Positions 29,669-38,341 of a DNA stretch of 64,000 nt are shown here, piece after piece. Below the pieces are notes generated by a model that saw only the letters and a program-made list of their open reading frames with translations, did no database searches and had not been told where the DNA came from. Source of the stretch: CALDTK01 sp963837005 (GTDB taxonomy: Bacteria > Bacteroidota > Bacteroidia > Chitinophagales > Saprospiraceae); the NCBI GenBank assembly GCA_963837005.1, contig CAWIMC010000022.1, forward strand, positions 124,001 to 188,000, in the 5' to 3' direction. Made by a program: the position numbers and the translations under genes. Position 1 is the first letter of the stretch. The number at the start of each line of letters is the position of its first letter.

Positions 29669-29835
29669 TGTTTGCCTGGCTCCGCCAGGTCCACAGCCAT
29701 GTACCAAAGCCCGTACTATTGCCCACGGCACCTCGCAGAGCGAGGCAAACACGGCTTGCCTGGCTCCGCCAGGTCTACAGCTATGTACCAAAGCCCGGAC
29801 TAGCGCACACCGCACCTCGCAGCGCGAGGCAAACA
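29669..29835. repeat. Hairpin-pair repeat, two tandem units, between convergent genes
   Basis: Stems CCTGGC-TCC-GCCAGG (29675-29689, 29759-29773) alternate with CCTCGC-AGA-GCGAGG (29731-29745) and CCTCGC-AGC-GCGAGG (29815-29829). The period is 84 bp. Flanks are GTTTG before the first stem and CAAACACGGC after the second, as in the 134-bp array. Confidence 0.85.
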
Positions 29836-29919
29836 CGGCTCGTCACGACGGCCGCGCGTACGTGAATACTTTGCGAAGTTCGAGACTAGGATTACGTTCA
29901 GGAAGCGTTACCCGCCCGC

Positions 29920-30229
29920 TTAGTATTTCGCACTCCCCACCGGCGTGCTCTTCACGATGAAAGCTCGGATGTCATCGTTCGCCTTCTTTAAGTCGTCCTT
30001 CCTGAGGTACATCATGTGTCCCGATTTGTAGCCCTCGAACTGCATCCGGTCCCGCATCCGACCGCTCGGGTCGAGCTGCCACATCGTGTACTTGGCGTTG
30101 AAGTAGGTGGTGGCGCCGTCGTAATAGCCGGATTGCACCAAGACGTGCAAGTAAGGATTGGCAGCCATCGCCTCGCGGAGTTGCTCGCGCACATTGTTGT
30201 TCTCGTTGTTCCACGGGTACACCTCGCGG
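29920..30229 (-). pseudogene. Duplicated 3' end of the S10 peptidase gene
   Basis: About 310 bp nearly identical to 31050-31359, the last 103 codons of the S10 carboxypeptidase gene, including the catalytic Asp and His segments (QSGYYDGATTYF, KSGHMMYL). It lacks the upstream two thirds and the catalytic Ser. At 30229 it joins a fragment of a thioredoxin-like gene on the opposite strand. It is a direct-repeat remnant, not a gene. Confidence 0.85.
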
Positions 30230-30357
30230 TGGAGACCAAGGATCAGACGGCCTTCTATGATGCGATAACTATTGCGCAGGCGGCCATGGATACTAAGACT
30301 CAGGCGTTCTTTATTCCTGATTCTAGGGAAGACTTTGCGAAGGCGACGGGGGAGTGA
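30230..30357 (+). pseudogene. 3' fragment of a thioredoxin-fold gene
   Basis: Reads TAFYDAITIAQAAMDTKTQA then FFIPDSREDFAKATGE, matching the C-terminus of the thioredoxin-fold protein (FEASITCAQAAMNAETQAFF, KFREDFAKATQE). The 5' part is missing; the fragment is fused to the duplicated S10 end at 30229. It differs enough from the 28759 gene to come from a diverged paralogue. Confidence 0.8.
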
Positions 30358-30790
30358 GTTTAGCGTGTACGACCAAAAAGTCTGTCGGCGTCAAGATATC
30401 GATCCCACGCCAGGGGTGTAGAACTAGCAGGTCCTCGTCGCCGGTGACAATAAAGTCGGCCTCGCCGTCGAGGGCGAGTTCTAGGAATTTGTTGTCGTTT
30501 GGGTCGCGGCAGTCTACGATGGTCGAGACAATATCCACTTCGACGCCTTTATCGACAAATTTACTTACGAGTGCCTCGACGCTATGTGGCAGGACGTACT
30601 TCGCGAATTTCTCCCGGCTAAGCACGTTCGCAAACTCTCGAACGCTTGCTAAAGAGTAGAGGACAACGCCTTTCTCAAAGGCAAGGATCAATGCTCTACC
30701 CGGATTGCCAGTCGACGAGAGCGCGGCACTAACGACCACATTTGAGTCAACCACGCATCGCGGTAGTTGATTTCGTTCTGGCACGCTCAC
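30323..30790 (-). CDS. PIN-domain toxin (COG1569 type)
   Basis: A 155-residue ribonuclease toxin of a type II toxin-antitoxin pair. GTG 30790 overlaps the antitoxin stop by four bases (GTGA). PIN acidic residues appear in VVDSNVVVSA (about residue 14), the Glu in REFANVLS, DCRDPNDNKFLELAL (about 93) and TGDEDLLVL (about 113). The last dozen residues (KLTPPSPSQSLP) are encoded antisense to the thioredoxin fragment, so the original C-terminus may have been altered by the rearrangement. Such toxins cut RNA when the antitoxin is degraded. Confidence 0.85.
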   Translation of the reverse strand: MSVPERNQLPRCVVDSNVVVSAALSSTGNPGRALILAFEKGVVLYSLASVREFANVLSREKFAKYVLPHSVEALVSKFVDKGVEVDIVSTIVDCRDPNDNKFLELALDGEADFIVTGDEDLLVLHPWRGIDILTPTDFLVVHAKLTPPSPSQSLP

Positions 30791-31026
30791 AGGTGGGCGT
30801 CTAGCTCCCGCAGCAACTCCGCGAAGACGGCCTCATCCATACCACGCGCTCTAGCATCGGCGCTTACTTGGTCAAATACTTCTTTGACGGACCTCCTGTC
30901 ACGGGTTACTCGGTCGAAGCCCAGTGCAAACATCATTGCCGCTTTGCGTCGCCCCTGCTCGTCCGCCGCGCGATAAGCTGCCGCCGTTTTCGCATCGACT
31001 CGAATCGTGATCTCCTCGGTGTTCAT
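30787..31026 (-). CDS. Antitoxin of the PIN pair
   Basis: A 79-residue protein from ATG 31026 (MNTEEITIRVDAKTAAAYRA), likely a ribbon-helix-helix-type DNA-binding N-terminus followed by a toxin-binding helix (VKEVFDQVSADARARGMDEA). It is coupled to the toxin by a four-base overlap and probably represses its own promoter: TACCTTCG lies 5 nt before the start codon. A frameshifted paralogue lies at 26036-26265. Confidence 0.8.
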   Translation of the reverse strand: MNTEEITIRVDAKTAAAYRAADEQGRRKAAMMFALGFDRVTRDRRSVKEVFDQVSADARARGMDEAVFAELLRELDAHL

Positions 31027-31049
31027 GACATCGAAGGTACGGCGAGGCA

Positions 31050-32546
31050 CTAGTATTTCGCACTCCCCGTCGGCGTGCTCTTCACGATGAAAGCTCGGAT
31101 GTCATCGTTCGCCTTCTTTAAGTCGTCCTTCCTGAGGTACATCATGTGTCCCGACTTGTAGCCCTCAAACTGCATCCTGTCCCGCATCCGACCGCTCGGG
31201 TCGAGCTGCCACATCGTGTACTTGGCGTTGAAGTAAGTCGTTGCGCCGTCGTAATAGCCGGATTGCACCAAGACGTGCAAGTAAGGATTGGCTGCCATCG
31301 CCTCGCGGAGCTGCTCGCGCACATTGTTGTTCTCGTTGTTCCACGGGTACACCTCGCCGAACATGTTGTACTTCACGTCCGTCGGGAAACCGAGATCTTG
31401 TGAGAAGTAGTGGTTGATCGCCGGCGTGAAAGCGTGCAGCCAACTCGTGAGTTCGGAGTTGTAGTCCGGACCTGAACCCGCCGAGGTGCGGTCCATCCCG
31501 AGGTAGCGGGAGTCGAGCCGTCCGATGGTCATCGTGTCACGTTCGCGCAGGAGTTCCTTCCAAAAGAAGTTGGTCGGGACCTGTAGGTTTTGCGACATCA
31601 CGGCAGCAGGCGTGAGACCGCTATACATCGCAAACTTCGCCGCGACATCCGCCTTCTGTTTTGCCGAAAGGCTCCCCCCTCTGGCCACGGCTGGCATCAG
31701 TGTATCCAGGGCAAAAGTTTCAGCTTGCCCCAACACCTGCTCCAGCGTCATCGCCTGTAGTTTTGGCGAAAGCATCTTGTGGTAGTGCGCTGCCGCCGTC
31801 ATGTAAGGCAACTCTAACGCATTCGATATAGGCGGGTCTGAATCGAAAAACTTATAGTCCGCCGGACTCACCATAATAACGCCATTTAAATACATCCACT
31901 GGCGCGATTGTAAAGCTCCGGCGAGGCCCATAACCCGTGTACCTCCGTAGCTCTCCCCAATCAGATACTTCGGTGATAGCCAGCGGCCTTTTCGCGTTAC
32001 AAACGTATTGAGCCACTCCGCCAAATAAGCCACATCGGCATTGATCCCAAAGAACATCTCCCGGTCTGCCGTCTTGCCTTCTTTGTCTTTGATTAGCCGC
32101 GAGTAGCCGGTATTGACTGGATTAACAAAGACGATATCCGCCACGTCCAAAATCGAATTCGGGTTGTCGCGGATGGTGTACGGCTGTAGTGGATACCCTT
32201 CATCATCGATACTCAGCAACTTTGGACCGGTGTACGCCATGTGCATCCATACCGAGCCGGACCCTGGTCCGCCGTTAAAGCTCATGATCAGCGGCCGCTT
32301 GTTGGTCTCCTTCACCCCATCCCGCGTGTAGTACGTGTAGTGAAGCGCGGCGACAGGCTTGCCGTCTTTGTCCCAGACGGGCTGCATCCCGACCTCCGCC
32401 GTGTAGGCAACGGCCTTGCCGGCGATAGAAATGCTGTGCCTGGTGACCACCGTCGTGTCGGTGGGGATGACGCGCATGTTAGGCTGGGCGCGGCTTTCGC
32501 CAAAACTGAGGGCGAGGGCGCAGGCGAGGAGGAGGGGGAATTTCAT
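31050..32546 (-). CDS. S10 family serine carboxypeptidase, secreted
   Basis: A 498-residue exported peptidase. ATG 32546 gives a signal peptide (MKFPLLLACALALSFGESRA) in which FGES is encoded by an exact dispersed 14-mer (32493-32506). Family motifs: oxyanion FNGGPGSGSVWMH, nucleophile GESYGGTR, Asp in QSGYYDGATTYF and His in KSGHMMYL. It removes C-terminal residues from peptides in the periplasm or outside. A second exact 14-mer (31760-31773) is read in another frame as MLSPKL. CACCTTCC sits 5 nt before the start. Its 3' 310 bp is duplicated at 29920-30229. Confidence 0.9.
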   Translation of the reverse strand: MKFPLLLACALALSFGESRAQPNMRVIPTDTTVVTRHSISIAGKAVAYTAEVGMQPVWDKDGKPVAALHYTYYTRDGVKETNKRPLIMSFNGGPGSGSVWMHMAYTGPKLLSIDDEGYPLQPYTIRDNPNSILDVADIVFVNPVNTGYSRLIKDKEGKTADREMFFGINADVAYLAEWLNTFVTRKGRWLSPKYLIGESYGGTRVMGLAGALQSRQWMYLNGVIMVSPADYKFFDSDPPISNALELPYMTAAAHYHKMLSPKLQAMTLEQVLGQAETFALDTLMPAVARGGSLSAKQKADVAAKFAMYSGLTPAAVMSQNLQVPTNFFWKELLRERDTMTIGRLDSRYLGMDRTSAGSGPDYNSELTSWLHAFTPAINHYFSQDLGFPTDVKYNMFGEVYPWNNENNNVREQLREAMAANPYLHVLVQSGYYDGATTYFNAKYTMWQLDPSGRMRDRMQFEGYKSGHMMYLRKDDLKKANDDIRAFIVKSTPTGSAKY

Positions 32547-32654
32547 GGGTGGGAAGGTGTAATTTTCAATTGACAGTTTCCAATTTTCAATGCACAGCCG
32601 CGGGGGGCTGGCGTACACTGGCTCGTTGCGGAAGGCCTACATCGCGGCACACGG

Positions 32655-33047
32655 TTACACTACTTCTATCAAACCGATAGTGGGTGCCATAAGCGTAAAA
32701 TCTCGATCGTCGTGGAGTAAGGGGAGACGATTTTCTACGCAGTAGGAGGCGATGATCACGTCTATCGTCTTACGGATGGTAATGCCGCGCTGGCGCAGCA
32801 GTCTGTAGGCGTCAGCAGCCCGTATGGCCGCGGCTACGCCAACGAGGTCTCGACCTGGAAGTATACTCAGTAGGCGTTTGGCAGTTCGGTACTCGCGCTC
32901 AATGCGGAAACCTTGCAGGACCTCAGTTAGGATCAAATCGCCAACTAAAACTTCGTCGTCGGCGAGATAGTAGTTCAGCGCATCGGTTTGGTCGTTGATG
33001 ACACCGTTGAAGTAAGCGATCCAAACGCCACTGTCCACCATAATCAC
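32655..33047 (-). CDS. PIN-domain toxin, VapC family
   Basis: A 130-residue VapC ribonuclease. Acidic catalytic residues appear in MIMVDSGVWIAYFNG (residue 5), the Glu of TEVLQGFR (about 42), TIDVIIASYCVEN (about 95) and LLHDDRDFTLMA (about 113-118). The start overlaps the VapB stop by four bases. VapC toxins usually cut initiator tRNA or rRNA loops when freed from VapB. It is a second, unrelated toxin-antitoxin locus close to the PIN pair at 30.3-31.0 kb. Confidence 0.88.
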   Translation of the reverse strand: MIMVDSGVWIAYFNGVINDQTDALNYYLADDEVLVGDLILTEVLQGFRIEREYRTAKRLLSILPGRDLVGVAAAIRAADAYRLLRQRGITIRKTIDVIIASYCVENRLPLLHDDRDFTLMAPTIGLIEVV

Positions 33048-33247
33048 TCCGAGACTTTGTCTAAGCGCATTCCCTCGAGGTCGCCCTCCCAGTGCAGCTT
33101 TCCAAAGTAGTCCTTGATCTCGGCTTGACGTTCGATTTGCAGTAGCTTCGCGAGGGCTCGCCCGACGATCTCCTCCTCGGTGGCTAACCCTGTTAGCTTA
33201 CGCAGTTCTTCGATGGTGAGTTGATCGAGAGCAATTTCGGTTTTCAT
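33044..33247 (-). CDS. VapB-type antitoxin
   Basis: A 67-residue protein with a short N-terminal DNA-binding part (MKTEIALDQLTIEELRKLTG) and a C-terminal toxin-binding tail (FGKLHWEGDLEGMRLDKVSE), the common DUF2191/VapB layout. The start is ATG 33247 with TACCTTCA 4 nt upstream. Translation is coupled to vapC by overlap. Confidence 0.82.
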   Translation of the reverse strand: MKTEIALDQLTIEELRKLTGLATEEEIVGRALAKLLQIERQAEIKDYFGKLHWEGDLEGMRLDKVSE

Positions 33248-33346
33248 AACGTGAAGGTAAGGAAGTTCTTAGTTGGCTGCCGCGCGGGCCCCACGAACGG
33301 TAGCTGAGAAACGAGAACCGAAAATTGAGAACTCCGTTGCTCCCCC

Positions 33347-33955
33347 ATGCCCTCCGTCCTCATCCTCTTCGCCCACCCCGCCCTCGAGAAGTCGCGCATC
33401 AACGCCGTCATGACGGCCGGGCACGAGCACTGGGACCACGTCACCTTTCACGATCTCTACGAGCGCTACCCCGACTTTGTCATCGACGTCGGGCACGAAC
33501 AGGACCTGCTGCTCCAGCACGACATCATCGTCTTCCACCACCCGCTGTACTGGTACTCCATCCCGCCCTTGCTCAAACAGTGGATCGACCTCACGCTCGA
33601 GCACGGTTGGGCTTACGGCTCGACGGGTATCTACCTGCGCGGCAAGACCCTCATCAACGTCATCACCGCCGGCGGCATGCGGGAGGCGTACTGCGACCAG
33701 GGCTACAACCAGTACACGATGCGGCAGTTTCTCTATCCCATCGAGCAAACCGCCGCGCTGTGCGGAATGGACTTTCTCCCGCCCTACGTCGTCTACGGGA
33801 CGCACACCATCCACGGCGACGCCATCCGGGACGAGTGCGCCCGCTACCGTGCCTTTATCGCGGGCCTGGCATCCGGCGAAATCACGCCCGATACCTTACG
33901 CGACCTCGAGGACGCCCACGAGTGCCTCGACCTAATCAAACTGCCACATGGGTGA
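33347..33955 (+). CDS. kefF: KefF-like NAD(P)H-dependent quinone reductase
   Basis: A 202-residue flavodoxin-fold oxidoreductase. The FMN-binding start VLILFAHPALEKSRINAVM, the strand FHHPLYWYSIPPLLKQWIDL and GKTLINVITAGG are diagnostic of the KefF/MdaB/YwrO group. KefF is the cytosolic ancillary subunit that activates the KefC potassium efflux system. Its end overlaps the next gene by 8 bp, which supports coupling with the KefC-type antiporter. Confidence 0.85.
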   Translation: MPSVLILFAHPALEKSRINAVMTAGHEHWDHVTFHDLYERYPDFVIDVGHEQDLLLQHDIIVFHHPLYWYSIPPLLKQWIDLTLEHGWAYGSTGIYLRGKTLINVITAGGMREAYCDQGYNQYTMRQFLYPIEQTAALCGMDFLPPYVVYGTHTIHGDAIRDECARYRAFIAGLASGEITPDTLRDLEDAHECLDLIKLPHG

Positions 33956-35879
33956 GGGTCTACTCTTCGACACACTGATCTACCTGGCGGCCGCGGTGCT
34001 CGTCGTCCCCCTCGCCAAACGCCTCGGCCTCGGCTCGGTGCTCGGCTACCTGATCGCCGGCATTCTCATCGGACCGTTCGTGCTCGGCTTCCTCGGGGAG
34101 GAGGGCGAGGGGCTGATGCACTTCGCGGAGTTCGGGGTGGTGATGATGCTGTTCTTGGTTGGCCTCGAACTCGAGCCACACGTGCTGTGGCGCCTGCGCA
34201 CGCCGATCTTGGGCATGGGCGGTGGACAGGTTTTGGCGACAGCCGGACTCATCGGCGGCATCGCGTTCGCGTTCGGGTTTACGTGGCAACAGAGCCTGGC
34301 CATCGGCATGACCTTCTCGGTGTCGAGTACGGCGATCGTGTTGCAGACCTTGGCCGAAAAGGGCTTATTGGGCACGGCCGGGGGACGCTCGTCATTTGCG
34401 GTTCTGCTGTTCCAGGACATTGCCGTCATCCCGATGCTGGCCATTCTACCGCTGTTGGGGGCTTCCGCCAAAACCACCGACGGGTCCACTGGCGACCACG
34501 GTCCCCTCTCCGACCACAACCCTGCCGATGCCGGACACGAGGTGGCCGCAACTTTACTCGACGGTCTGCCCGGCTGGGCACAGGCGCTCGGGACCTTGGC
34601 CGCTGTCGCCCTCGTGATACTTGCGGGGCGATTTCTGGTGCCGCGGCTGCTGCAATTCGTAGCACGGGCTAGACAGCGCGAACTGCTCACAGGCGTCGCC
34701 TTGCTGCTCGTTGTCGCGACGGCGGTGCTGATGACAGCGGTGGGTCTGAGTCCGGCGCTCGGTTCCTTCCTGGGGGGTGTGGTGCTGGCGAATAGCTACT
34801 ACCGCCACGAGTTAGAGAGTGATCTGGAGCCCTTCAAGGGTTTGCTGCTCGGCTTGTTTTTCATGGCTGTAGGCGCGTCGATCGACTTTCAGCTCATCGC
34901 TGCTCAACCACTGCTGATCGCAGGTTTGGTTTTGCTGCTGCTGCTCGTCAAATGGGGCGTGCTCTTCGGCCTCGGTAAGGGCTTCAAGCTCGGGGCCGAT
35001 CAGAACATGCTCTTCGCTTTTGCCCTGGCGCAGACCGGCGAGTTTGCCTTTGTGCTGCTGTCGCTCATCGACCAGCGCGGCGTCTTACCGGAGGACGTCG
35101 TCGGTGTGATGCTGGTCGTCGTCGCGATAAGCATGGCCGTTACGCCACTGCTGATGATGTTCAACGAGCGGGTCTTGCAGCCACGGCTCGGCACGTCGGA
35201 GGTGGATCCCGCTTCCGCAAAACCTATGGACGCGATCGAGCAGAAGCGCAGGATCATCGTGGCTGGCTTCGGGACCTTCGGCGCGGTGGTGAGTCGCTTT
35301 CTCGGCGCCAACGGCATCCGCGCTACCATCCTCGACTCCGACTCTGATCGCGTGGAACTGCTGCGCAAGATGGGTTTCGAGGTATACTACGGGGACGCGA
35401 CGCGCTTCGACCTCCTCGAGACTGCCGGGGCCAGCGAGGCCGAGATGATCATCATCGGCCTGCCCGAACCGGAGCTCAACCTGCAACTCGTCGAGACCGT
35501 CAAGAAGCACTTCCCGAACCTGCACATCATCGTGCGCGCCTTCGACTACGAGGACACCTACGAGCTGATGGACGCCGGCGTGCTGCACATCCACCGGGAG
35601 ACGATTCGCACGGGCGTGGCCGCGGCCCAGGACGCGCTGCGTATTTTAGGCTTCCGCAGCTACCAATTGACGCGCCACGCGAAGCGCTTTTTGGACTACG
35701 ACGAGAAGGCCTTGAAGGCGCTGGCGGCAGTAAGGAATGACCCGGATCGGTACGCGGCCGCGGTGAAGAGCGCGGTGGCGGATGCGGAGTTGCTGTTGAG
35801 TGCTGATTTAGATCCGACCAGGGTGGCGCGGGATATGGGGTGGGATTCGGCGAGCTTGGTGGCGGAGTATGGGGGCTGA
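33948..35879 (+). CDS. kefC: Glutathione-regulated potassium/proton antiporter KefB/KefC type
   Basis: A 643-residue CPA2-family inner-membrane exchanger. About 12 transmembrane helices form the Na/H-exchanger domain (starting FDTLIYLAAAVLVVPLAKRL; core FGVVMMLFLVGLELEP), and a cytosolic RCK/TrkA-N domain follows from about residue 425 (RIIVAGFGTFGAVVSRFLGA, ILDSDSDRVELLRKMG). It exports K+ during electrophile stress. Three variants of the dispersed motif are present: 34230-34243, 34461-34474 (loop between helices) and 35211-35223 (linker before TrkA-N). Confidence 0.9.
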   Translation: MGEGLLFDTLIYLAAAVLVVPLAKRLGLGSVLGYLIAGILIGPFVLGFLGEEGEGLMHFAEFGVVMMLFLVGLELEPHVLWRLRTPILGMGGGQVLATAGLIGGIAFAFGFTWQQSLAIGMTFSVSSTAIVLQTLAEKGLLGTAGGRSSFAVLLFQDIAVIPMLAILPLLGASAKTTDGSTGDHGPLSDHNPADAGHEVAATLLDGLPGWAQALGTLAAVALVILAGRFLVPRLLQFVARARQRELLTGVALLLVVATAVLMTAVGLSPALGSFLGGVVLANSYYRHELESDLEPFKGLLLGLFFMAVGASIDFQLIAAQPLLIAGLVLLLLLVKWGVLFGLGKGFKLGADQNMLFAFALAQTGEFAFVLLSLIDQRGVLPEDVVGVMLVVVAISMAVTPLLMMFNERVLQPRLGTSEVDPASAKPMDAIEQKRRIIVAGFGTFGAVVSRFLGANGIRATILDSDSDRVELLRKMGFEVYYGDATRFDLLETAGASEAEMIIIGLPEPELNLQLVETVKKHFPNLHIIVRAFDYEDTYELMDAGVLHIHRETIRTGVAAAQDALRILGFRSYQLTRHAKRFLDYDEKALKALAAVRNDPDRYAAAVKSAVADAELLLSADLDPTRVARDMGWDSASLVAEYGG

Positions 35880-36015
35880 GCGCCTTGCGGTACGAGAAAG
35901 TAGCAAAGAGGTCACGGAGCTGTGCAGAGGCCTTCAGGATACAGACGCTACCTACACGTTCGAGCCTGCATCTTTGCGTGCGCAAGCCCCCATCCATATT
36001 TCACGTTTGTCGCAC

Positions 36016-37365
36016 ATGACCCTCCGCACGCTTTTGGGTACGCCTTTCGGCAAAACCCTCCCCACTCTCGCCGTTGCCTTCGCGGTGGCAAGCACTAGCC
36101 TCGCACAGACGCCCGACGCGGGCAAGGTATCCGACGGAGAGCCAGTTGCGCCCGCTACCCCGCCCGCTGTCCTCCCGCCTACCGCCGTCCCCATTGCCGC
36201 CGCCATTTCTCAGGCGCAGCGCGACTCTATGCTGCAACTGTACATCCGCTACCAGGAGGTTTTGGCGAAAGCCGACCAAATCAACGCACAGGTCGGCACC
36301 CTCGGGCAGCAACAGTCGCAGTTTAAGGAGCTGCTCGAGTCCAACAACGAGCGCATCCAGCGCATCACCGACAAGGACCTCTACTCCGTCAAACTCCAGT
36401 GGGAGGCGCGCAGGGCTCGCCTGCTCAACTCGACCGATTTCGCGCAATCGGCGACCGTGAGCCTCAACGCCATTCGGCAGTTCGACGCGACTATCAACTA
36501 CCTCAATTCGATCGCCGCGCTCAACAACCCCGACAACGGCGAACTCGGCTTTACGCTCGTCGAGCAGATGACGATCCTCCTCGACAAGGAGATCATCCAG
36601 GGGCGCTCGAAGGTCAATGGCGTGGCCGTCGACAAGCTCCGCACCCTCACGCAGCGCCTCCTCGAAAACCCCATCATGGAGACCGTTGCCACGGCCGTGC
36701 CCGCGGTCGGCTCCATGAAGTCGATGCTCGGGCTTGTAACGAATCTGGCGCTCGGCGGCAAAGACGTGGACGTAGACGAGGTCGCGAAGTTTCAGCGGTC
36801 GATGCAGGCCTACGTTGATCATTACAACAGCCTCGCCGCAGCGGGCACGGACTTCCACCAGAGTCTCGTCAACCTTACCGTCCGCAAGGAGGGCCTCGAG
36901 CAAGTCTTGCGGCAGTTCGTAGAGGAGCGTGTGCAAGTGAGCCAGGTCGGCGGTGCCAACGTAGACCTCTCCCGGCTCAAGGACCAGTCCATCACCGAGG
37001 TCGTGAACCGTCACTATACGCGTACCGAGATGGAGACCTACGTCAAAACGCTGGAAGCGAGCGCCAAGGGCAACGACTTTAACCTCCTCGTCGAACCCAA
37101 GCTCGCCTACCCCGACTACGCCGTGAGCCAGGCCAAGTTTATTCGTGACGAAACCCTATCGCTCGGCCGGGAGTACGTCACCATCTTCCGCACCTACCAG
37201 CGCTCGATAAAAGCGACACTAGAGACGAGCAAGGCCATCGGTAAGGCAAAGCTGATCGAGGCCAAGATGGCTACGCTCGACAAGCAACTGGAGGTCGCGA
37301 TTGCGGCCTTTGACGAAAGCGTCAATGCAGGGCGACTCGACGATACCTTCAAAAAGTTGAAGTAG
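36016..37365 (+). CDS. Secreted coiled-coil hypothetical protein
   Basis: A 449-residue exported protein. ATG 36016 is preceded by CACGTTTG with a 6-nt gap, a plausible -7 element. The signal peptide ends near TSLAQ, an Ala/Pro-rich stretch follows (about residues 35-65), then long helices with coiled-coil heptads (LYIRYQEVLAKADQINAQVG and a C-terminal LIEAKMATLDKQLEVAIAAF). There are no known enzymatic motifs. An exact 14-mer (36259-36272) encodes VLAKA inside the first helix, and GCCTTTCGGCAAAAC lies in the signal peptide. A structural or cell-envelope role is possible, but the family is not recognised. Confidence 0.7.
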   Translation: MTLRTLLGTPFGKTLPTLAVAFAVASTSLAQTPDAGKVSDGEPVAPATPPAVLPPTAVPIAAAISQAQRDSMLQLYIRYQEVLAKADQINAQVGTLGQQQSQFKELLESNNERIQRITDKDLYSVKLQWEARRARLLNSTDFAQSATVSLNAIRQFDATINYLNSIAALNNPDNGELGFTLVEQMTILLDKEIIQGRSKVNGVAVDKLRTLTQRLLENPIMETVATAVPAVGSMKSMLGLVTNLALGGKDVDVDEVAKFQRSMQAYVDHYNSLAAAGTDFHQSLVNLTVRKEGLEQVLRQFVEERVQVSQVGGANVDLSRLKDQSITEVVNRHYTRTEMETYVKTLEASAKGNDFNLLVEPKLAYPDYAVSQAKFIRDETLSLGREYVTIFRTYQRSIKATLETSKAIGKAKLIEAKMATLDKQLEVAIAAFDESVNAGRLDDTFKKLK

Positions 37366-37490
37366 GGCGTCCGCCCACGTGGCCCCGAAAGCCGAGGCCA
37401 TCAATGGCTTCACCGGCATCCTTGAGCTGATGCCCTGATTGGCCAAGATCAACTGCACCTTTGACACAAACGCCCCACCCCCACCCCGCC

Positions 37491-38306
37491 ATGACCCGCC
37501 CTATGTCTACGCTCTGGATCGATGTTGCTCTCCAGTTCGCGCTTCTGCTCTGGGTACTGAGCGCCGCCGCCGCCCAAACCATCGACCCGGAGGTGACCCA
37601 GTCCCTGAACGCCGAACGCCTTCCCGAACGCCCCACCGTCACGCCCCTCTCCGACAGCTCCGATCTTCCCGCGCATCTGGCCACCCTGGACTGGGCGCAA
37701 CAGTCCCGCTACGCCGCCGACAACAGGCGTCTCGGTAGCTCCTCGCCCGGCGAGCAGCGCGTCGTCTTCATGGGCAACTCCATCACCGAGGGTTGGGGCA
37801 AGACCTACCCAGCGCTCTTTGCCGCGCACCCGACGTGGGTCAACCGCGGGATCGGCGGCCAGACCACCGAGCAGATGCTCGTCCGCTTTCGCGGTGACGT
37901 GATCGACCTGGCACCAGCGGTGGTGGTCATCGCCGCCGGCATCAACGACATCGCCGGCAACACGGGCTACATGTCCGAGGACGACACCTTCGGCCATATC
38001 GCGAGCATGGCGCAGCTGGCCGAGGCCAATGGCATCGCGGTCGTGATCGAGAGCGTGTTGCCAGCCTACGACTTCCCGTGGCGACCAGGCTTGGCCCCAG
38101 CGCAGAAGGTAGTGTCGCTCAATGAGCGGCTGGCGGCTTTCGCCAAAACGCATGGCTACGTGTACCTGGATGGTTTTGCGCTCCTGGCCGATGAGCGGCC
38201 GGGTATTCGGACGGGGTGGAGCACCGACGAAGTGCACCTGACGAAGGCCGGGTACGAAGTTTTGGCGCCAGCTGTAGAAGCTGCGGTCGCGGAGGCCCTA
38301 CCCTAA
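37491..38306 (+). CDS. Secreted SGNH/GDSL-family hydrolase
   Basis: An esterase or lipase-like protein of about 271 residues. The signal peptide is MSTLWIDVALQFALLLWVLS. Blocks: FMGNSITEGWG (nucleophile Ser; GNS variant of GDS), NRGIGGQTTEQ (Gly), GINDIAG (Asn) and STDEVHLTKAGYEVL (catalytic Asp and His). Related proteins act as acetylhydrolases on polysaccharides or platelet-activating factor. ATG 37491 or 37503 could be the start. An exact 14-mer (38136-38149) encodes AFAKT and a variant follows at 38259-38272. It converges with the oxidoreductase gene 35 nt away. Confidence 0.88.
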   Translation: MTRPMSTLWIDVALQFALLLWVLSAAAAQTIDPEVTQSLNAERLPERPTVTPLSDSSDLPAHLATLDWAQQSRYAADNRRLGSSSPGEQRVVFMGNSITEGWGKTYPALFAAHPTWVNRGIGGQTTEQMLVRFRGDVIDLAPAVVVIAAGINDIAGNTGYMSEDDTFGHIASMAQLAEANGIAVVIESVLPAYDFPWRPGLAPAQKVVSLNERLAAFAKTHGYVYLDGFALLADERPGIRTGWSTDEVHLTKAGYEVLAPAVEAAVAEALP

Positions 38307-38341
38307 AGTCTCGCGCTCCAGAAACCGCGAACCTGCGTCCT

